Of a DNA stretch of 64,000 bases, positions 33,807 to 44,551 are shown piece by piece (positions within the stretch are counted from its first letter, which is position 1; each line of letters begins with the position of its first letter). The notes under the pieces are model-generated. The model made no database searches and was not told where the DNA came from. It saw only the letters and a list, made by a program, of their open reading frames with translations. A program made the position numbers and the translations under genes. This DNA comes from Metallococcus carri (GTDB taxonomy: Bacteria; Actinomycetota; Actinomycetes; Actinomycetales; Dermatophilaceae), in the NCBI RefSeq assembly GCF_011440275.1, contig NZ_JAAOIV010000002.1, positions 248,001 to 312,000 of the forward strand, read 5' to 3'.

Positions 33807-34694
33807 TCATTCGCGTCCTAGATCGCGGTGGACGACGATGGCGCGGGTGCGGTCGCCGTCGCCGATGCGGTCGGCGAGGGCTTCGGCGACGGCCACCGAG
33901 CGGTGCTTGCCGCCGGTGCAACCGACGGCGAGCGTGACGTAGGACCGGCCCTCGCGCAGATAACCGGCGGTCATCGGCTCGAGCAGGGCGAGCACCCCGT
34001 CGACGAACTCTTGGGCGCCGGGCTGACCCAGCACGAAGTCGGCCACCACCTCGTCCTGGCCGGTGAACGGTCGCAGCGCCGGATCCCAGAAGGGGTTGGG
34101 CAGGAAGCGCATGTCGAAAACGAGGTCGGCATCCAGCGGTATGCCGTATTTGAACCCGAACGACATCACCGCGATCCGCAGCTCCGGCAGGCCTTCGGAG
34201 CCGAGCAGTTGGCGCACCTTGGCGGTGAGCTGGTGCACGTTGAGGCCGGAGGTGTCGATCAGGATGTCGGCGTTCGCGCGCAGGTCACGCAGCCGTTCCC
34301 GCTCGGCGAGGATGCCGTCGAGCAACCGTCCCTCGCCTTGCAGCGGGTGCGGCCGGCGCACCGACTCGAACCGTCGCACGAGCGCCTCGTCGGTGGCGTC
34401 CACGAAGACCACCGAGGTGCGCCAGCCGAGATCGCGCAGCCGGTCCATGCCCTCGCGGAAGTCGGCGAAGAGGGACCCGGCCCGCACGTCGACGACGGCG
34501 GCCAGGTTAGGGCGCTCCTGCGGTGGGATGCCCTGCAGCAACTCGGCCATCGAGCCCAGCAGCTGTGGCGGCAGGTTGTCGATGACATACCACCCGCGGT
34601 CCTCGAGCACATTGGCCGCGGTGGTGCGGCCGGCACCGCTCATCCCGGTGACGACGACCAGCTGCGGATCGGGGCGAACTGCTTCGCTGGTCAT
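33807..34694 (-). CDS. rapZ: RapZ-family nucleotide-binding protein
   Basis: 295 residues. P-loop GMSGAGRT (17-24) has Arg in the Lys position, as in other actinobacterial members I recall. The C-terminal GCTGGKHRSV and VHRDLGRE are family marks. In E. coli RapZ guides RNase E to small RNAs of glucosamine metabolism; in actinobacteria the function is less clear. It starts four bases after the uvrC stop. Confidence 0.93.
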   Translation of the reverse strand: MTSEAVRPDPQLVVVTGMSGAGRTTAANVLEDRGWYVIDNLPPQLLGSMAELLQGIPPQERPNLAAVVDVRAGSLFADFREGMDRLRDLGWRTSVVFVDATDEALVRRFESVRRPHPLQGEGRLLDGILAERERLRDLRANADILIDTSGLNVHQLTAKVRQLLGSEGLPELRIAVMSFGFKYGIPLDADLVFDMRFLPNPFWDPALRPFTGQDEVVADFVLGQPGAQEFVDGVLALLEPMTAGYLREGRSYVTLAVGCTGGKHRSVAVAEALADRIGDGDRTRAIVVHRDLGRE

Positions 34695-34698
34695 CGGC

Positions 34699-36726
34699 TC
34701 ACTCCTGGTCGAGGACTTCTCCGGTGGTCAGGTTGACGGCGGGTGCCTGGTCCCCATCTTGGCCCACGGCTGCCGCGATGGTTGCGGCGAGTCCGGGACC
34801 GATGCCCGGGACCTGCGCGATGTCCTCCGCGCTGGCGGCCCGCAACTTCTTCACGCTGCCGTAGCGCTTCAGCAGTGCCCTGCGTCGGGCCGGGCCGAGC
34901 CCCGGAATCTCGTCGAGCACCGAGGTGGTCATCGCCTTGGATCGCCGCTGGCGATGGAAGGTGATCGCGAACCGGTGGGCCTCATCCCGAACCCGTTGCA
35001 AGAGGTAGAGCCCCTCGCTGGTGCGCGGCAGGATGACCGGGAAGTCGTCGTCGGGCAGCCACACCTCTTCCAGGCGCTTGGCCAGGCCGACGACGGCGAC
35101 ATCATCGATGCCGAGCCCCTGCAACGCGCGCGCTGCCGCATCAACCTGGGGCTTGCCGCCGTCGACGACGACGAGTTGTGGCGGATAGGCGAACCGGCGC
35201 GGCCGCCCGGTGCGCTCGTCGATCGGCCCGGAGGGAGCATCGTCATCACCGGTCGGCAGCGCCTGATCATCGGCGGTGACATCCTGCGGCTGACCCTCGC
35301 CGTCGCGCTCGGCCAGATAGCGGCGGAACCGCCGGGTGAGCACCTCGTCCATCGCGGCGGTGTCGTCCAGGCGCAGCTCGCCGTCCTCCCCGGGCGTGCC
35401 CCGCACGATGAACTTGCGGTATTCGCCCTTGCGCGGCAGGCCGTCCTCGAAGACCACCATGCTGGCGACCACATTGGTGCCCTGCACATGGCTGACGTCA
35501 TAACACTCGATCCGCAGCGGCGCCTCGTCGAGCCCGAGCGCCTCCTGCAGGTCCTGCAGCGCCTGGCTGCGCGCGGTGAGGTCGCCGGCGCGCGCGACCT
35601 TGTGCCGGGCGAGCGACTGGCTGGCATTGCGGGTGACGGTCTCCATCAGCGTCTTCTTGTCCCCGCGCTGCGGCACCCGCAGGTCGACCCGCGAGCCCCG
35701 CCGTTCGGCCAACCAGGCCGCGACGGTGTCCGGCTCGGTCGGCAGCACCGGGACCAGCACCTCGCGAGGTACGCCGGAAGGTGACTCGTCGCCATACACC
35801 TGCAGCAGCAACCGTTCGACGACCTCGGCCTGACCGAGATCGCCCTCGGCCTGCTTGTCGACCACCCAGCCGCGCTGGCCGCGCACCCGGCCGCCGCGCA
35901 CGTGGAAGACCTGGACGGCCGCCTCGAGATCGTCGTCGCTGATGCCGAAGACGTCGGCGTCGGTGGCGTCGCCGAGCACGACCGCGGACCGTTCGAGCGC
36001 CTTGCGCAGCGCCTGGAGGTCGTCCCGGCGGCGGGCAGCGGTCTCGAAGTCGAGGTCGGCGCTGGCTTGCTTCATCTGGGTTTCGAGGCGCCGGACGAAG
36101 CGGGCGGTGTCGCCCTCCATGAACGCGCAGAACTCCTCGGCGATCTCCCGGTGCTCGTCGGCGTCGACCCGGCCCACACAGGGCGCCGAGCATTTGTCGA
36201 TATAGCCGAGCAGGCAGGGACGGCCAACCTGGCCCGCGCGCTTGAAGACACCACTGGAGCAGGTGCGCATCGGGAAGACGCGCAGCAACTGGTCGAGCGT
36301 CTCGCGGATCGCCCAGGCGTGCGCGTAGGGCCCGAAATAGCGCGTGCCCTTGCGCTTGGCGCCACGCATCACCTGCGCCCGAGGGAACTCCTCACCCATC
36401 GTGACGGCGAGATAGGGATAGGACTTGTCGTCGCGGTATTTGACGTTGAACCGCGGGTCAAACTCCTTGATCCACGCGTATTCGAGCTGCAGCGCCTCGA
36501 CCTCGTTGCGCACGACCGTCCACTCGACGCTCGCTCCGGTCGAGACCATGGTCGCCGTCCGCGGGTGGAGGGCCGCGATGTCTTGGAAGTATGACGAGAG
36601 CCGGCTGCGCAGCGACTTGGCCTTGCCGACATAGATGACCCGGCCGTCCTTGTCCCGGAAGCGGTAGACACCGGGGTCGACCGGGATCGAGCCGGGCGCG
36701 GGGCGATAGCTGGACGGATCGGCCAC
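34699..36726 (-). CDS. uvrC: excinuclease ABC subunit C
   Basis: 675 residues from a GTG without a clear ribosome site, giving the typical [21 protein letters not shown] start. The GIY-YIG nuclease domain (VYRF and [14 protein letters not shown]) is at 20-100, a UvrB-binding helix near 215-240 ([20 protein letters not shown]), the RNase H-like nuclease ([16 protein letters not shown]) near 545, and helix-hairpin-helix repeats at the end. It incises both sides of DNA lesions with UvrAB. Confidence 0.95.
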   Translation of the reverse strand: MADPSSYRPAPGSIPVDPGVYRFRDKDGRVIYVGKAKSLRSRLSSYFQDIAALHPRTATMVSTGASVEWTVVRNEVEALQLEYAWIKEFDPRFNVKYRDDKSYPYLAVTMGEEFPRAQVMRGAKRKGTRYFGPYAHAWAIRETLDQLLRVFPMRTCSSGVFKRAGQVGRPCLLGYIDKCSAPCVGRVDADEHREIAEEFCAFMEGDTARFVRRLETQMKQASADLDFETAARRRDDLQALRKALERSAVVLGDATDADVFGISDDDLEAAVQVFHVRGGRVRGQRGWVVDKQAEGDLGQAEVVERLLLQVYGDESPSGVPREVLVPVLPTEPDTVAAWLAERRGSRVDLRVPQRGDKKTLMETVTRNASQSLARHKVARAGDLTARSQALQDLQEALGLDEAPLRIECYDVSHVQGTNVVASMVVFEDGLPRKGEYRKFIVRGTPGEDGELRLDDTAAMDEVLTRRFRRYLAERDGEGQPQDVTADDQALPTGDDDAPSGPIDERTGRPRRFAYPPQLVVVDGGKPQVDAAARALQGLGIDDVAVVGLAKRLEEVWLPDDDFPVILPRTSEGLYLLQRVRDEAHRFAITFHRQRRSKAMTTSVLDEIPGLGPARRRALLKRYGSVKKLRAASAEDIAQVPGIGPGLAATIAAAVGQDGDQAPAVNLTTGEVLDQE

Positions 36727-36732
36727 GTGGGG

Positions 36733-37188
36733 TCAGGAAATGATCAGGTTGGCACCGCTGCGGGTGACCTTGCGAGCGGCGAGCGGCTGGGTCGCTGGAC
36801 CGTTGAGCACCGAGCCGTCGCGGATGCTGAACTCGCTGCCGTGGCAGGGGCAGACGATCTTCTGACCCTCGACCGAACTCACCGAGCAGCCCTGATGGGT
36901 GCACACGGCCGAGAACGCCTTGAACTCCCCGGTCGCCGGCTGGGTGAGCACAACATTGGCGGCGGTGTCGATATAGCCCCCGCCGTCGGGGACCTTGCTC
37001 GCCGGCACCGGCGCGGCGGTGGAGGACGTAGCGCTGCCGGTGGGCTCGGGCAGACCCGTGCCCGTCGCGGTGGCGCCGCCGTCGCTGCCGCCGCACCCGG
37101 CGAGCGTCGCTCCGCCGAGCACACCGGCTGCGGCGATGCCCGCGCCGCCGAGCACGCTGCGCCGCGGGGTCTTGTCCTCAGCAGTCAT
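36733..37188 (-). CDS. Tat-exported Rieske [2Fe-2S] lipoprotein
   Basis: 151 residues from ATG 37188 (AAGGA upstream). A twin-arginine signal (TPRRSVLGG, RR at 9-10) runs into the lipobox LAGC with C32. A Gly/Thr/Ser/Pro linker follows, then a Rieske domain with CTHQGC (96-101) and CPCHGSEF (113-120). It would sit folded with its cluster on the outer face of the membrane. Similar single-domain Rieske lipoproteins are common in actinobacteria; the electron partner is unknown. It lies six bases from uvrC. Confidence 0.9.
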   Translation of the reverse strand: MTAEDKTPRRSVLGGAGIAAAGVLGGATLAGCGGSDGGATATGTGLPEPTGSATSSTAAPVPASKVPDGGGYIDTAANVVLTQPATGEFKAFSAVCTHQGCSVSSVEGQKIVCPCHGSEFSIRDGSVLNGPATQPLAARKVTRSGANLIIS

Positions 37189-37248
37189 CTCATCGTCCTT
37201 CCCGTGCCGGTGTCGTTCCACCCCATCATCTCGCGTCGCGCGTGGCCG

Positions 37249-40200
37249 TCAGCCGGTGCGTCGCTCCTGTCGCGCGGTCGCCGGTTTGGCCGCCGCCCGC
37301 TGAGCGGTCGTCTTCTTCGCTGCGCTCTTGGTCGCCGTGCCTCGCTTGGTCGACCGCTTGCCAGGAGACGTCGTGGCCGGAGTGGCGCGCCGCGTGGACG
37401 GCCGGGCGCCCGCCGATCCGAGCAGCGGCTTCAGGAACTGACCGGTGTAGCTCTCCGGCACGGCCGCGATCTCCTCAGGGGTGCCGGCGGCAACGACGGT
37501 GCCGCCCCGGTGACCGCCCTCCGGGCCCATGTCGACGATCCAGTCGGCCGACTTGATCACGTCTAGGTTGTGCTCGATGACCAGGACGGTGTTGCCCTTG
37601 TCGACCAGCCCCTGCAGCACGCCGAGCAGCTTGCGGATGTCCTCGAAGTGCAGGCCGGTCGTCGGCTCGTCCAGGACGTAGATGGTGCGACCGGTCGAGC
37701 GCTTCTGCAGCTCCGAGGCGAGCTTGACCCGTTGCGCCTCACCGCCGGAGAGCGTCGGTGCCGGCTGGCCGAGTCGGACGTAACCGAGGCCCACGTCGAC
37801 CAGGGTCTCCATATGCCGGGCGATCGCCGGCACGGCGGCGAAGAACTCGCGCGCCTCCTCGATCGGCATATCGAGCACGTCGGCGATCGTGCGGCCCTTG
37901 AAGTGCACCTCGAGCGTCTCCCGGTTGTACCGGGCCCCGTGGCAGACCTCGCACGGCACGTAGACATCCGGCAGGAAGTTCATCTCGATCTTGAGCGTGC
38001 CGTCACCGCTGCACGCCTCGCACCGACCGCCCTTCACGTTGAAGGAGAACCGGCCCGGCTGGTAGCCACGGACCTTCGCCTCCTGGGTCTCGGCGAACAG
38101 TCGGCGGATGTGGTCGAAGACGCCGGTGTAGGTGGCCGGGTTGCTGCGCGGCGTGCGCCCGATCGGGCTCTGGTCGACGTGCACGACCTTGTCGAGCTGA
38201 TCCAGACCCTCGACGGTGCGATGCCGGCCCGGCACGTGCCGGGCACCGTTGAGCTGGTTGGCCAGCACGTTGTAAAGGATCTCGTTGACCAGCGTGGACT
38301 TGCCCGAGCCGGAGACTCCGGTGATCGCCACCAGGTTGCCGAGCGGGAAGCTCACGTCGACATCGCGCAGGTTGTGCTCGCGCGCGCCCCGCACGACGAC
38401 CTCGCGGCCGTCCTGCGGGCGGCGCACCGGCGGCACCGCGATCGCCCGGCGTCCGGCGAGATAGTCGCCGGTGATCGAACGGTCGTTGGCGAGCAACTCC
38501 CTGACCGGGCCGGAGTGCACGACCTCACCGCCGTGCTCCCCCGCGCCGGGTCCGATGTCGACGACCCAGTCGGCGGTCGCGATGGTGTCCTCGTCGTGCT
38601 CGACCACGATCAGAGTGTTGCCGAGATCGCGCAGCCGGGTGAGGGTGTCGATCAGCCGGTGGTTGTCGCGCTGGTGCAAGCCGATGGACGGCTCGTCGAG
38701 CACATAGAGCACGCCGACCAGCCCGGACCCGATCTGAGTGGCCAGCCGGATGCGCTGCGCCTCGCCACCGGACAGCGTGCCGGCCGCTCGGTCGAGGGAC
38801 AGATAGTCCAGACCGACGTCGAGCAGGAACCCGAGCCGGGCGTCGATCTCCTTGATGACGCGCTCGGCGATCTGCTGCTCCCGCGCGGTGAAGTCGACGG
38901 TCGACAGGAAGGTCGCCGACTCCGAGATCGGCAGCGCGCACACCTCGGCGATCGACCGGCCGCCGACGAGCACCGCGAGGCTCTCCGGCTTCAGCCGAGT
39001 GCCGTGGCAGGCCGGACACGGCACCTCGCGCATGTACCCCTCGTAGCGCTCGCGGCTCCAGTCCGACTCGGTCTCGGCGTGCCGCCGCTTGATGAACGGT
39101 ATGACGCCCTCGAAGCCCGTCGTGTAGCTGCGCTCCCGCCCGTAGCGGTTGCGGAAGCGCACGTGCACCTTGTGGTCCTTGCCGTGCAGCAGCGCCTCCT
39201 TGGCGCGCTCCGGCAGCGACCGCCAGGGGGTGTCGAGCGAGAACTTCAGGTCGTCGCCGAGTGCGCCGATCACCCGCAGGAAGTAGTCGGAGGACGAGGC
39301 GCCCTGGGCCCACGGCAGGATCGCGCCCTCGGCGATCGACTTGTCCTCATCCGGTATGACGAGCTCGGGGTCCACCTCCAGCTCGGTGCCGATGCCAGTG
39401 CACTCGGGGCAGGCGCCGAACGGGCTGTTGAAGGAGAACGAGCGCGGCTCGATCTCGTCCATCGCGAGTGGGTGGTTGTTGGGGCAGGCCATCTTCTCCG
39501 AGAAACGACGCTCGCGGCCCGGGCTGCCCTCCTCCTCGTCGACGAAGTCGATCAGCAGGATGCCGCCGGCCAGGCCGAGCGCCGTCTCCACCGAGTCGGT
39601 CAACCGCTGCTTGCCGCTGCGGTCTTGCGCGCCGCGCGCCACCAGCCGGTCCACGACGACATCGATGCTGTGCTTCTTCTGCTTGGCGAGGGTCGGCGGC
39701 TCGGCGAGCGAGACCACCTCACCGTCGACGCGGGCGCGCGAGAAGCCCTTGGTCTGCAACTCGGCGAACAGGTCGACGAACTCACCCTTGCGCTCGCGCA
39801 CCACCGGCGCGAGCACCTGGAAACGGGTGCGGTCGGGCAGCTCCAGCAACTGGTCGACGATCTGCTGCGGCGTCTGGCGCCCCACCGGCTCGCCACAGAT
39901 CGGGCAGTGCGGACGACCGGCGCGCGCATAGAGCAGCCGCAGGTAGTCGTAAACCTCGGTGATCGTCCCCACGGTCGAGCGCGGGTTGCGGTTGGTCGAC
40001 TTCTGGTCGATCGACACCGCGGGCGACAGCCCCTCGATGAAGTCGACATCCGGCTTGTCCATCTGCCCGAGGAACTGGCGAGCGTAAGCCGACAGCGACT
40101 CGACATACCGCCGCTGGCCCTCGGCGAAGATGGTGTCGAACGCGAGCGAGGACTTGCCCGAACCCGACAGACCGGTGAAGACGACGAGCGCGTCGCGGGG

Positions 40201-40305
40201 GATGTCGACGCTGATATTGCGCAGGTTGTGCTCACGGGCACCGCGCACACGCAGGTGGTCGTGAGTGGGGCGCGCCGTCACGGAGGACGAAGTCTTGGCA
40301 GGCAC
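37249..40305 (-). CDS. uvrA: excinuclease ABC subunit A
   Basis: 1018 residues from the GTG at 40305, chosen because TAGCAT lies seven bases upstream as a -10 for a leaderless mRNA; ATG 40314 is the alternative. Two ABC modules: GLSGSGKSS near the N-terminus and GVSGSGKST in the second half, signatures LSGGEAQR twice, and zinc fingers (CPNNHPL...CPEC and CEACSGDG...CEVC). The C-terminal tail is unusually Lys/Arg/Ala/Thr-rich ([18 protein letters not shown]), a basic extension beyond the usual end. Confidence 0.95.
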   Translation of the reverse strand: MPAKTSSSVTARPTHDHLRVRGAREHNLRNISVDIPRDALVVFTGLSGSGKSSLAFDTIFAEGQRRYVESLSAYARQFLGQMDKPDVDFIEGLSPAVSIDQKSTNRNPRSTVGTITEVYDYLRLLYARAGRPHCPICGEPVGRQTPQQIVDQLLELPDRTRFQVLAPVVRERKGEFVDLFAELQTKGFSRARVDGEVVSLAEPPTLAKQKKHSIDVVVDRLVARGAQDRSGKQRLTDSVETALGLAGGILLIDFVDEEEGSPGRERRFSEKMACPNNHPLAMDEIEPRSFSFNSPFGACPECTGIGTELEVDPELVIPDEDKSIAEGAILPWAQGASSSDYFLRVIGALGDDLKFSLDTPWRSLPERAKEALLHGKDHKVHVRFRNRYGRERSYTTGFEGVIPFIKRRHAETESDWSRERYEGYMREVPCPACHGTRLKPESLAVLVGGRSIAEVCALPISESATFLSTVDFTAREQQIAERVIKEIDARLGFLLDVGLDYLSLDRAAGTLSGGEAQRIRLATQIGSGLVGVLYVLDEPSIGLHQRDNHRLIDTLTRLRDLGNTLIVVEHDEDTIATADWVVDIGPGAGEHGGEVVHSGPVRELLANDRSITGDYLAGRRAIAVPPVRRPQDGREVVVRGAREHNLRDVDVSFPLGNLVAITGVSGSGKSTLVNEILYNVLANQLNGARHVPGRHRTVEGLDQLDKVVHVDQSPIGRTPRSNPATYTGVFDHIRRLFAETQEAKVRGYQPGRFSFNVKGGRCEACSGDGTLKIEMNFLPDVYVPCEVCHGARYNRETLEVHFKGRTIADVLDMPIEEAREFFAAVPAIARHMETLVDVGLGYVRLGQPAPTLSGGEAQRVKLASELQKRSTGRTIYVLDEPTTGLHFEDIRKLLGVLQGLVDKGNTVLVIEHNLDVIKSADWIVDMGPEGGHRGGTVVAAGTPEEIAAVPESYTGQFLKPLLGSAGARPSTRRATPATTSPGKRSTKRGTATKSAAKKTTAQRAAAKPATARQERRTG

Positions 40306-40380
40306 ACAGAACATGCTAGGTCGGCCCACCGACAGGGTCCCTCACGGGCGGCGACCGACGTCATAGTCTGCGTGGTTATG
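40303..40380. promoter_or_regulatory. divergent uvrA / GH15 leaderless promoters
   Basis: Only 72 bases separate the two starts. On the minus strand TAGCAT precedes the uvrA GTG by seven bases. On the plus strand TAGTCT (40364-40369) precedes the GH15 ATG by eight bases. I saw no LexA-type SOS box. Confidence 0.45.
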
Positions 40381-42192
40381 GCCGAATCCAACGACGTGCC
40401 CATCGAGGAATACGCGATCATCGGCGACACCGAGACGGCGGCGTTGGTGAGCCGGCGAGGGTCGATCGACTGGTTGTGCGTGCCCCGGTTCGACAGTGCC
40501 TCGTGCTTCACTGCACTGCTCGGCACCCCCGAGCACGGCCGCTGGCTGCTCGGCCCGACCGGCGAGGCCACCAGCACCCGCTCCTATCGCGGGAACACCT
40601 CGATCCTGGAGACGATCCACACCACCGCGACCGGCACGGTCAAGGTCACCGACCTGATGCCGCTCGGCATGGAGCGGGCCGACATCGTGCGCATCGTCGA
40701 GTGCCTCGAGGGCGAGGTCGAGATGGAGCACGAGTGGATCGTGCGGTTCAACTACGGCCGGGTGCGGCCCTGGGTGTCGCACAACGCCGCGACCACCAAC
40801 CGCCCCGAAGCCACCGTCGCCATCGCGGGGCCGGACATGCTCGTGCTGAGAGGCACCCGGAGGCCGCACGCCGTCGACGGCCGGCATACCGACACCTTCA
40901 CCATCCGCGCGGGCGAGACCGAACGCTGGAGTCTCAACTGGTTCTCCTCCTGGAAGGAGATCCCGCCGCCGACCGACGTCGACCTGCGGATCTGGCGCAC
41001 CACCGAGACGTCCGAGGCCTGGGCGGCCCGGTGCGATTACGAAGGTCCCTACCGCGAGGCGGTCGTGCGCTCGATGCTCGTGCTGCGGTTGCTCACCGAC
41101 ACCCGCCGCGGCGGCATCGTGGCCGCCCCGACGACGAGCCTGCCGGAGGACTTCGGCGGCGTGCGCAACTGGGACTACCGCTTCTGCTGGCTGCGCGACG
41201 CCTCGCTCACCCTGGAGGCCCTCCTGGCGGTCGGCTTCGAGGAGGCCAGTCCACTCTGGCGCGACTGGCTGATCCGGGCGATCGCCGGCGACCCCGAGGA
41301 CATGCAGATCATGTATGCCGTCGACGGCGGCCGCCACCTGCCCGAGCGCGAGCTGCACCACCTGCCGGGGTATGCCGACTCGCGGCCGGTCCGCGTCGGC
41401 AATGGGGCGGTCGACCAGCGGCAGACCGATGTCCTGGGCGAGGTGATGATCGCGATGCACGACGCGCGGGTGCGCGGCGTCGCTGACAACGAGCACAGCT
41501 GGGCGGTGCAACGCGCCCTGGTCGAAAACCTCGCCGGCCACTGGGACGAGCCGGACAACGGCTTGTGGGAGATCCGCGGCCCCCTGCGGCATTTCACCCA
41601 CTCGCGGGTGATGGTGTGGGCGGCCTTCGACCGGGCGGTCCGCGCGGTCGAGGAGTTCGACCTCGAGGGACCGGTCGACAAATGGCGCTCGCTGCGCGAC
41701 CAGGTGCGGGCGGAAGTGCTCGCCAAGGGATTCAACAGCCAGATCAACTCGTTCGTGCAGCACTACGAGACCACCGAGGTCGACGCGAGCCTGCTGCTCA
41801 TCCCGCTGGTCGGCTTCCTGCCCGGTGACGACCCGCGGGTGATCGGCACGATCGAGCGGATCGAGCAGGACCTCATGCGCGACGGGCTGCTGCTGCGCTA
41901 TCGCACCGAGGCCGGGGTGGACGGTCTGCCGGGCAACGAGCACCCTTTCCTCGCCTGCTCGTTCTGGCTGGCGTCGGCCTATGCGATGGCCGGCCGCATC
42001 GACGATGCCCACGAACTCATGCGCCGGCTGCTCGATCTGCGCAACGATGTCGGTCTGTTGTCCGAGGAGTACGACCCCGAGAACAAGCGCATGGTGGGCA
42101 ACTTCCCCCAGGCGTTCAGTCACCTCACGCTGGTGACCGCGGCGGTCGCGATCGCCCGGGCCGAACGTGCCGCACGACACCGCAGCCAGTGA
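40378..42192 (+). CDS. GH15 family glucoamylase/trehalase-like hydrolase
   Basis: 604 residues, no signal peptide, so cytoplasmic. An N-terminal beta-sandwich (to about 225) is followed by the (alpha/alpha)6 barrel with RNWDYRFCWLRDAS (263-276) and the proposed general acid E398 in NGLWEIRG; LLSEEYDPENKRMVGNFPQAFSH near the end is a family mark. Mycobacterial members hydrolyse trehalose, so a trehalase is the best guess, glucoamylase-type activity the alternative. Start is leaderless-like. The open frame that extends far upstream lies opposite uvrA and is not coding. Confidence 0.85.
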   Translation: MAESNDVPIEEYAIIGDTETAALVSRRGSIDWLCVPRFDSASCFTALLGTPEHGRWLLGPTGEATSTRSYRGNTSILETIHTTATGTVKVTDLMPLGMERADIVRIVECLEGEVEMEHEWIVRFNYGRVRPWVSHNAATTNRPEATVAIAGPDMLVLRGTRRPHAVDGRHTDTFTIRAGETERWSLNWFSSWKEIPPPTDVDLRIWRTTETSEAWAARCDYEGPYREAVVRSMLVLRLLTDTRRGGIVAAPTTSLPEDFGGVRNWDYRFCWLRDASLTLEALLAVGFEEASPLWRDWLIRAIAGDPEDMQIMYAVDGGRHLPERELHHLPGYADSRPVRVGNGAVDQRQTDVLGEVMIAMHDARVRGVADNEHSWAVQRALVENLAGHWDEPDNGLWEIRGPLRHFTHSRVMVWAAFDRAVRAVEEFDLEGPVDKWRSLRDQVRAEVLAKGFNSQINSFVQHYETTEVDASLLLIPLVGFLPGDDPRVIGTIERIEQDLMRDGLLLRYRTEAGVDGLPGNEHPFLACSFWLASAYAMAGRIDDAHELMRRLLDLRNDVGLLSEEYDPENKRMVGNFPQAFSHLTLVTAAVAIARAERAARHRSQ

Positions 42193-42205
42193 GAGGGTTC
42201 CGCCC

Positions 42206-42871
42206 ATGACGTATGACGGCAAGGTCGCCTCCGGCGGCCCCGCCCAGACCCGAGACGTCGGCAACGCGAGGATCAGCAAGCTGAGCGTCGGTCCGATGGA
42301 CAACAACGTCTACCTGATCTCCTGCAAGGCGACGGGCGAGGCACTCCTCATCGACGCCGCGGCGGACTGGCCGCGAATCCGCGACCTGGTCGCCTCCAGC
42401 GGGGTCGCCGTCGTCGCGCTGGCGACCACCCACCGCCACAGCGACCACACCGGCGCGCTGCAGGACGCGGTCGATGCCTGGCACCCACGCACCTATGCCG
42501 GCCGGGACGACGCAGCGCACCTGCCGGTCGAGGCGGCATACCCGATGGACGACCGGGACGGCTTCACGGTCGGGCGGGTGGACTTCGCGATCAGCGCAGT
42601 GCGCGGACACACGCCGGGGTCGATCGCGATCTCCTTCGTCGACGCCGACGACGAGCACCACCTCTTCACCGGCGACTCGCTCTTCCCGGGCGGGGTTGGC
42701 GCCACGAATCACTATGACTACCAGTCGTTTCCGCAACTGATCGACGATGTCGAGGCGCGGTTGTTCGGCCGCTTCGACGACGACACCTGGGTCTACCCGG
42801 GGCATGGCGCGGACACGACGATCGGCACCGAGCGGCCGCAGTTGCCACAGTGGCGGGAGCGGGGCTGGTGA
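42206..42871 (+). CDS. MBL-fold metallo-hydrolase (glyoxalase II-like)
   Basis: 221 residues, ATG after GAGAGGG. Metal-binding set: H76-R-H78-S-D80-H81 (THRHSDHTG), a later His in RGHTPGS, Asp in FTGDSLFPGG, and GHG near the end. Belongs to the glyoxalase II-like branch of the metallo-beta-lactamase superfamily. A similar gene neighbours uvrA in M. tuberculosis (Rv1637c). The substrate is unknown. Confidence 0.85.
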   Translation: MTYDGKVASGGPAQTRDVGNARISKLSVGPMDNNVYLISCKATGEALLIDAAADWPRIRDLVASSGVAVVALATTHRHSDHTGALQDAVDAWHPRTYAGRDDAAHLPVEAAYPMDDRDGFTVGRVDFAISAVRGHTPGSIAISFVDADDEHHLFTGDSLFPGGVGATNHYDYQSFPQLIDDVEARLFGRFDDDTWVYPGHGADTTIGTERPQLPQWRERGW

Positions 42872-42905
42872 AGACGCACGGCCGATTCTCTGGTGGTATG
42901 GACCA

Positions 42906-43646
42906 GTGATCGCCGAAGCCGTCGTCAGCGTCCCCGTCACCCAGCTGTGGTCCTCACCAGAGGCACCTCGTCCGGTCGATCAGCCGGTGCTCGCCGACGC
43001 GCCCGACCATGCCTCCTGGCTGGCGGCGATGGACGCCGTCCCGGACACCGATCCCGCCAGCCGCCTCGGCTTGGACGACCGCTTGCTCACCGAACTGCTC
43101 GAAGGTGAGCCGGTCACCGTCCAGGAGACGGTCGCCGGGTGGTCGCGGGTGACCTGTCCGTGGCAGCCCAGCAGCCGGGACGAGGCGGGCTATCCGGGCT
43201 GGATCCGCACCGCACACCTCTCCTCGGCGGCCCCACCAGCCGACGCGCCGGCCGGCATACCCGCGCCGGAGGTGACCGGCACGGACCTGGTGGACACCGC
43301 TCGGCGGCACGACGGCCTGTCCTATCTGTGGGGTGGCCTGTCCCCGGCCGGCCTGGACTGCTCCGGGCTGGTGCACCTCGTGGCGCGCGATCTCGGCTGG
43401 ACCGTGCCCCGCGATGCGCACGACCAGGCCGAAGCGGCGACGCCGGTGCCGGTTGACCAGGTGCAACCCGGTGACCTCTACTTCTTCGCCCGACCCGGCC
43501 GCTCGATCCATCACGTCGGCTTCGTGGTGCAGCCCGGGGTGATGTTGCACGCGCCGCAGACCGGCGCGGCCGTCGTTGAGGAGGAACTGTCGGACGCCCG
43601 CCGCACGACGCTGGTCAGTGCGGGTCGTATCGCCCCCACTCAGTGA
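42906..43646 (+). CDS. NlpC/P60 cysteine peptidase with SH3-like domain, no signal peptide
   Basis: 246 residues from GTG 42906. The N-terminal half (to about 110) looks like the SH3-type domains of dipeptidyl-peptidase VI-like enzymes (PGWIRTAHL at its end). The NlpC/P60 domain has catalytic C152 (GLDCSGLV), H203 (IHHVGFV) and a third polar residue, H215 (LHAPQTG). With no signal peptide it would act in the cytoplasm, like YkfC-type gamma-D-glutamyl peptidases that recycle muropeptides. The stop overlaps the EamA gene by four bases. Confidence 0.82.
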   Translation: MIAEAVVSVPVTQLWSSPEAPRPVDQPVLADAPDHASWLAAMDAVPDTDPASRLGLDDRLLTELLEGEPVTVQETVAGWSRVTCPWQPSSRDEAGYPGWIRTAHLSSAAPPADAPAGIPAPEVTGTDLVDTARRHDGLSYLWGGLSPAGLDCSGLVHLVARDLGWTVPRDAHDQAEAATPVPVDQVQPGDLYFFARPGRSIHHVGFVVQPGVMLHAPQTGAAVVEEELSDARRTTLVSAGRIAPTQ

Positions 43647-44527
43647 GGACATCGCACCCCGCCGCGACCGGACCGCTGCTGGTCCTCGCGGCCGTCGTCT
43701 CCGTGCAATTCGGTGGTGCTCTCGCCGCCACCCTCATCCCGGTCGTTGGTCCGGTCGGCAGTGTCGCGCTCCGGCTGGCGATCTCCGCCCTCGTGCTCGG
43801 CGTCATCGCCCGGCCCGCGCTGCGCGGCCGCTCCCATCGAGACTGGCAGGTGGTCCTGGCGTATGGCGCGACGCTCGCCGCGATGAACCTGAGCTTCTAC
43901 GCGGCGCTGGAGCGCCTGCCGATCGGTGTCACGGTGACGATTGAGTTCGTCGGGCCGCTGGTGCTCGCCGCCTGCCTGTCGCGCAGCGCCCGTGACGTGA
44001 TCGCGGTGCTCGCCGCCGCGGCGGGGGTGCTGCTGATCTCGGGAGCGGTGTCGACCCCGTGGTCCCAGCTGGACGGGGTCGGCATCGGTCTGGCGCTGCT
44101 CGCGGGAGCGCTGTGGGCGGCATACATCCTGACGAGCGGGTGGACGGGTGCGCGCTTCGCCGACCTGGACGGCCTGGCAATCGCATTGTGTGTCGGGGCG
44201 GTGGTGCTGACGCCGATCGCGGTCGCGCTCACCGGCTCCCGGCTCTGGCACGGCGAGGTGCTGCTCAAGGGGCTGGGCATCGCGATGCTGTCCTCGCTCG
44301 TGCCCTACTCGCTGGAACTCATCGCGCTGCGCCGGCTGCCCGCTCGCGTCTTCGGGGTGCTGCTGTCACTGGAGCCAGCGGCTGCCGCTCTGGCCGGGTT
44401 GCTCGTGCTCGGTCAGCGGTTGTCCGGCCTCGAGCTCGCCGGAATGGCGCTCGTGGTCGCCGCCAGCGTGGTGATCATGAGCCACCGGCGCGGCGCCGCA
44501 GCCACCGCCCCCGCCGAGACCGGCTGA
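43643..44527 (+). CDS. EamA/RhtA-type transporter
   Basis: 294 residues, ten membrane segments in two EamA repeats. The sequence MNLSFYAALERLPIGVTVTIEFVGPL is close to RhtA-type threonine/homoserine exporters. GTG start overlaps the peptidase stop (GTGA). Coupling with a peptidoglycan-peptide hydrolase suggests export or balancing of released amino acids, which is inference. Confidence 0.83.
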   Translation: MRTSHPAATGPLLVLAAVVSVQFGGALAATLIPVVGPVGSVALRLAISALVLGVIARPALRGRSHRDWQVVLAYGATLAAMNLSFYAALERLPIGVTVTIEFVGPLVLAACLSRSARDVIAVLAAAAGVLLISGAVSTPWSQLDGVGIGLALLAGALWAAYILTSGWTGARFADLDGLAIALCVGAVVLTPIAVALTGSRLWHGEVLLKGLGIAMLSSLVPYSLELIALRRLPARVFGVLLSLEPAAAALAGLLVLGQRLSGLELAGMALVVAASVVIMSHRRGAAATAPAETG

Positions 44528-44551
44528 GCGGCACCGCCACCCGGCCCGCAC

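Noticed and set aside
34600-34650. RapZ P-loop with Arg instead of Lys as a sign of inactivation
   Set aside because: From memory, actinobacterial RapZ proteins generally have GAGR at this position, so it is normal for the lineage.
37570-40377. Huge open frame on the plus strand leading into the GH15 gene
   Set aside because: It lies opposite uvrA, which has complete UvrA motifs; open antisense frames are expected at this GC content.
40306-40377. SOS (LexA) box for uvrA
   Set aside because: No sequence near the GAAC-N4-GTTC type consensus is present in the 72-bp gap.
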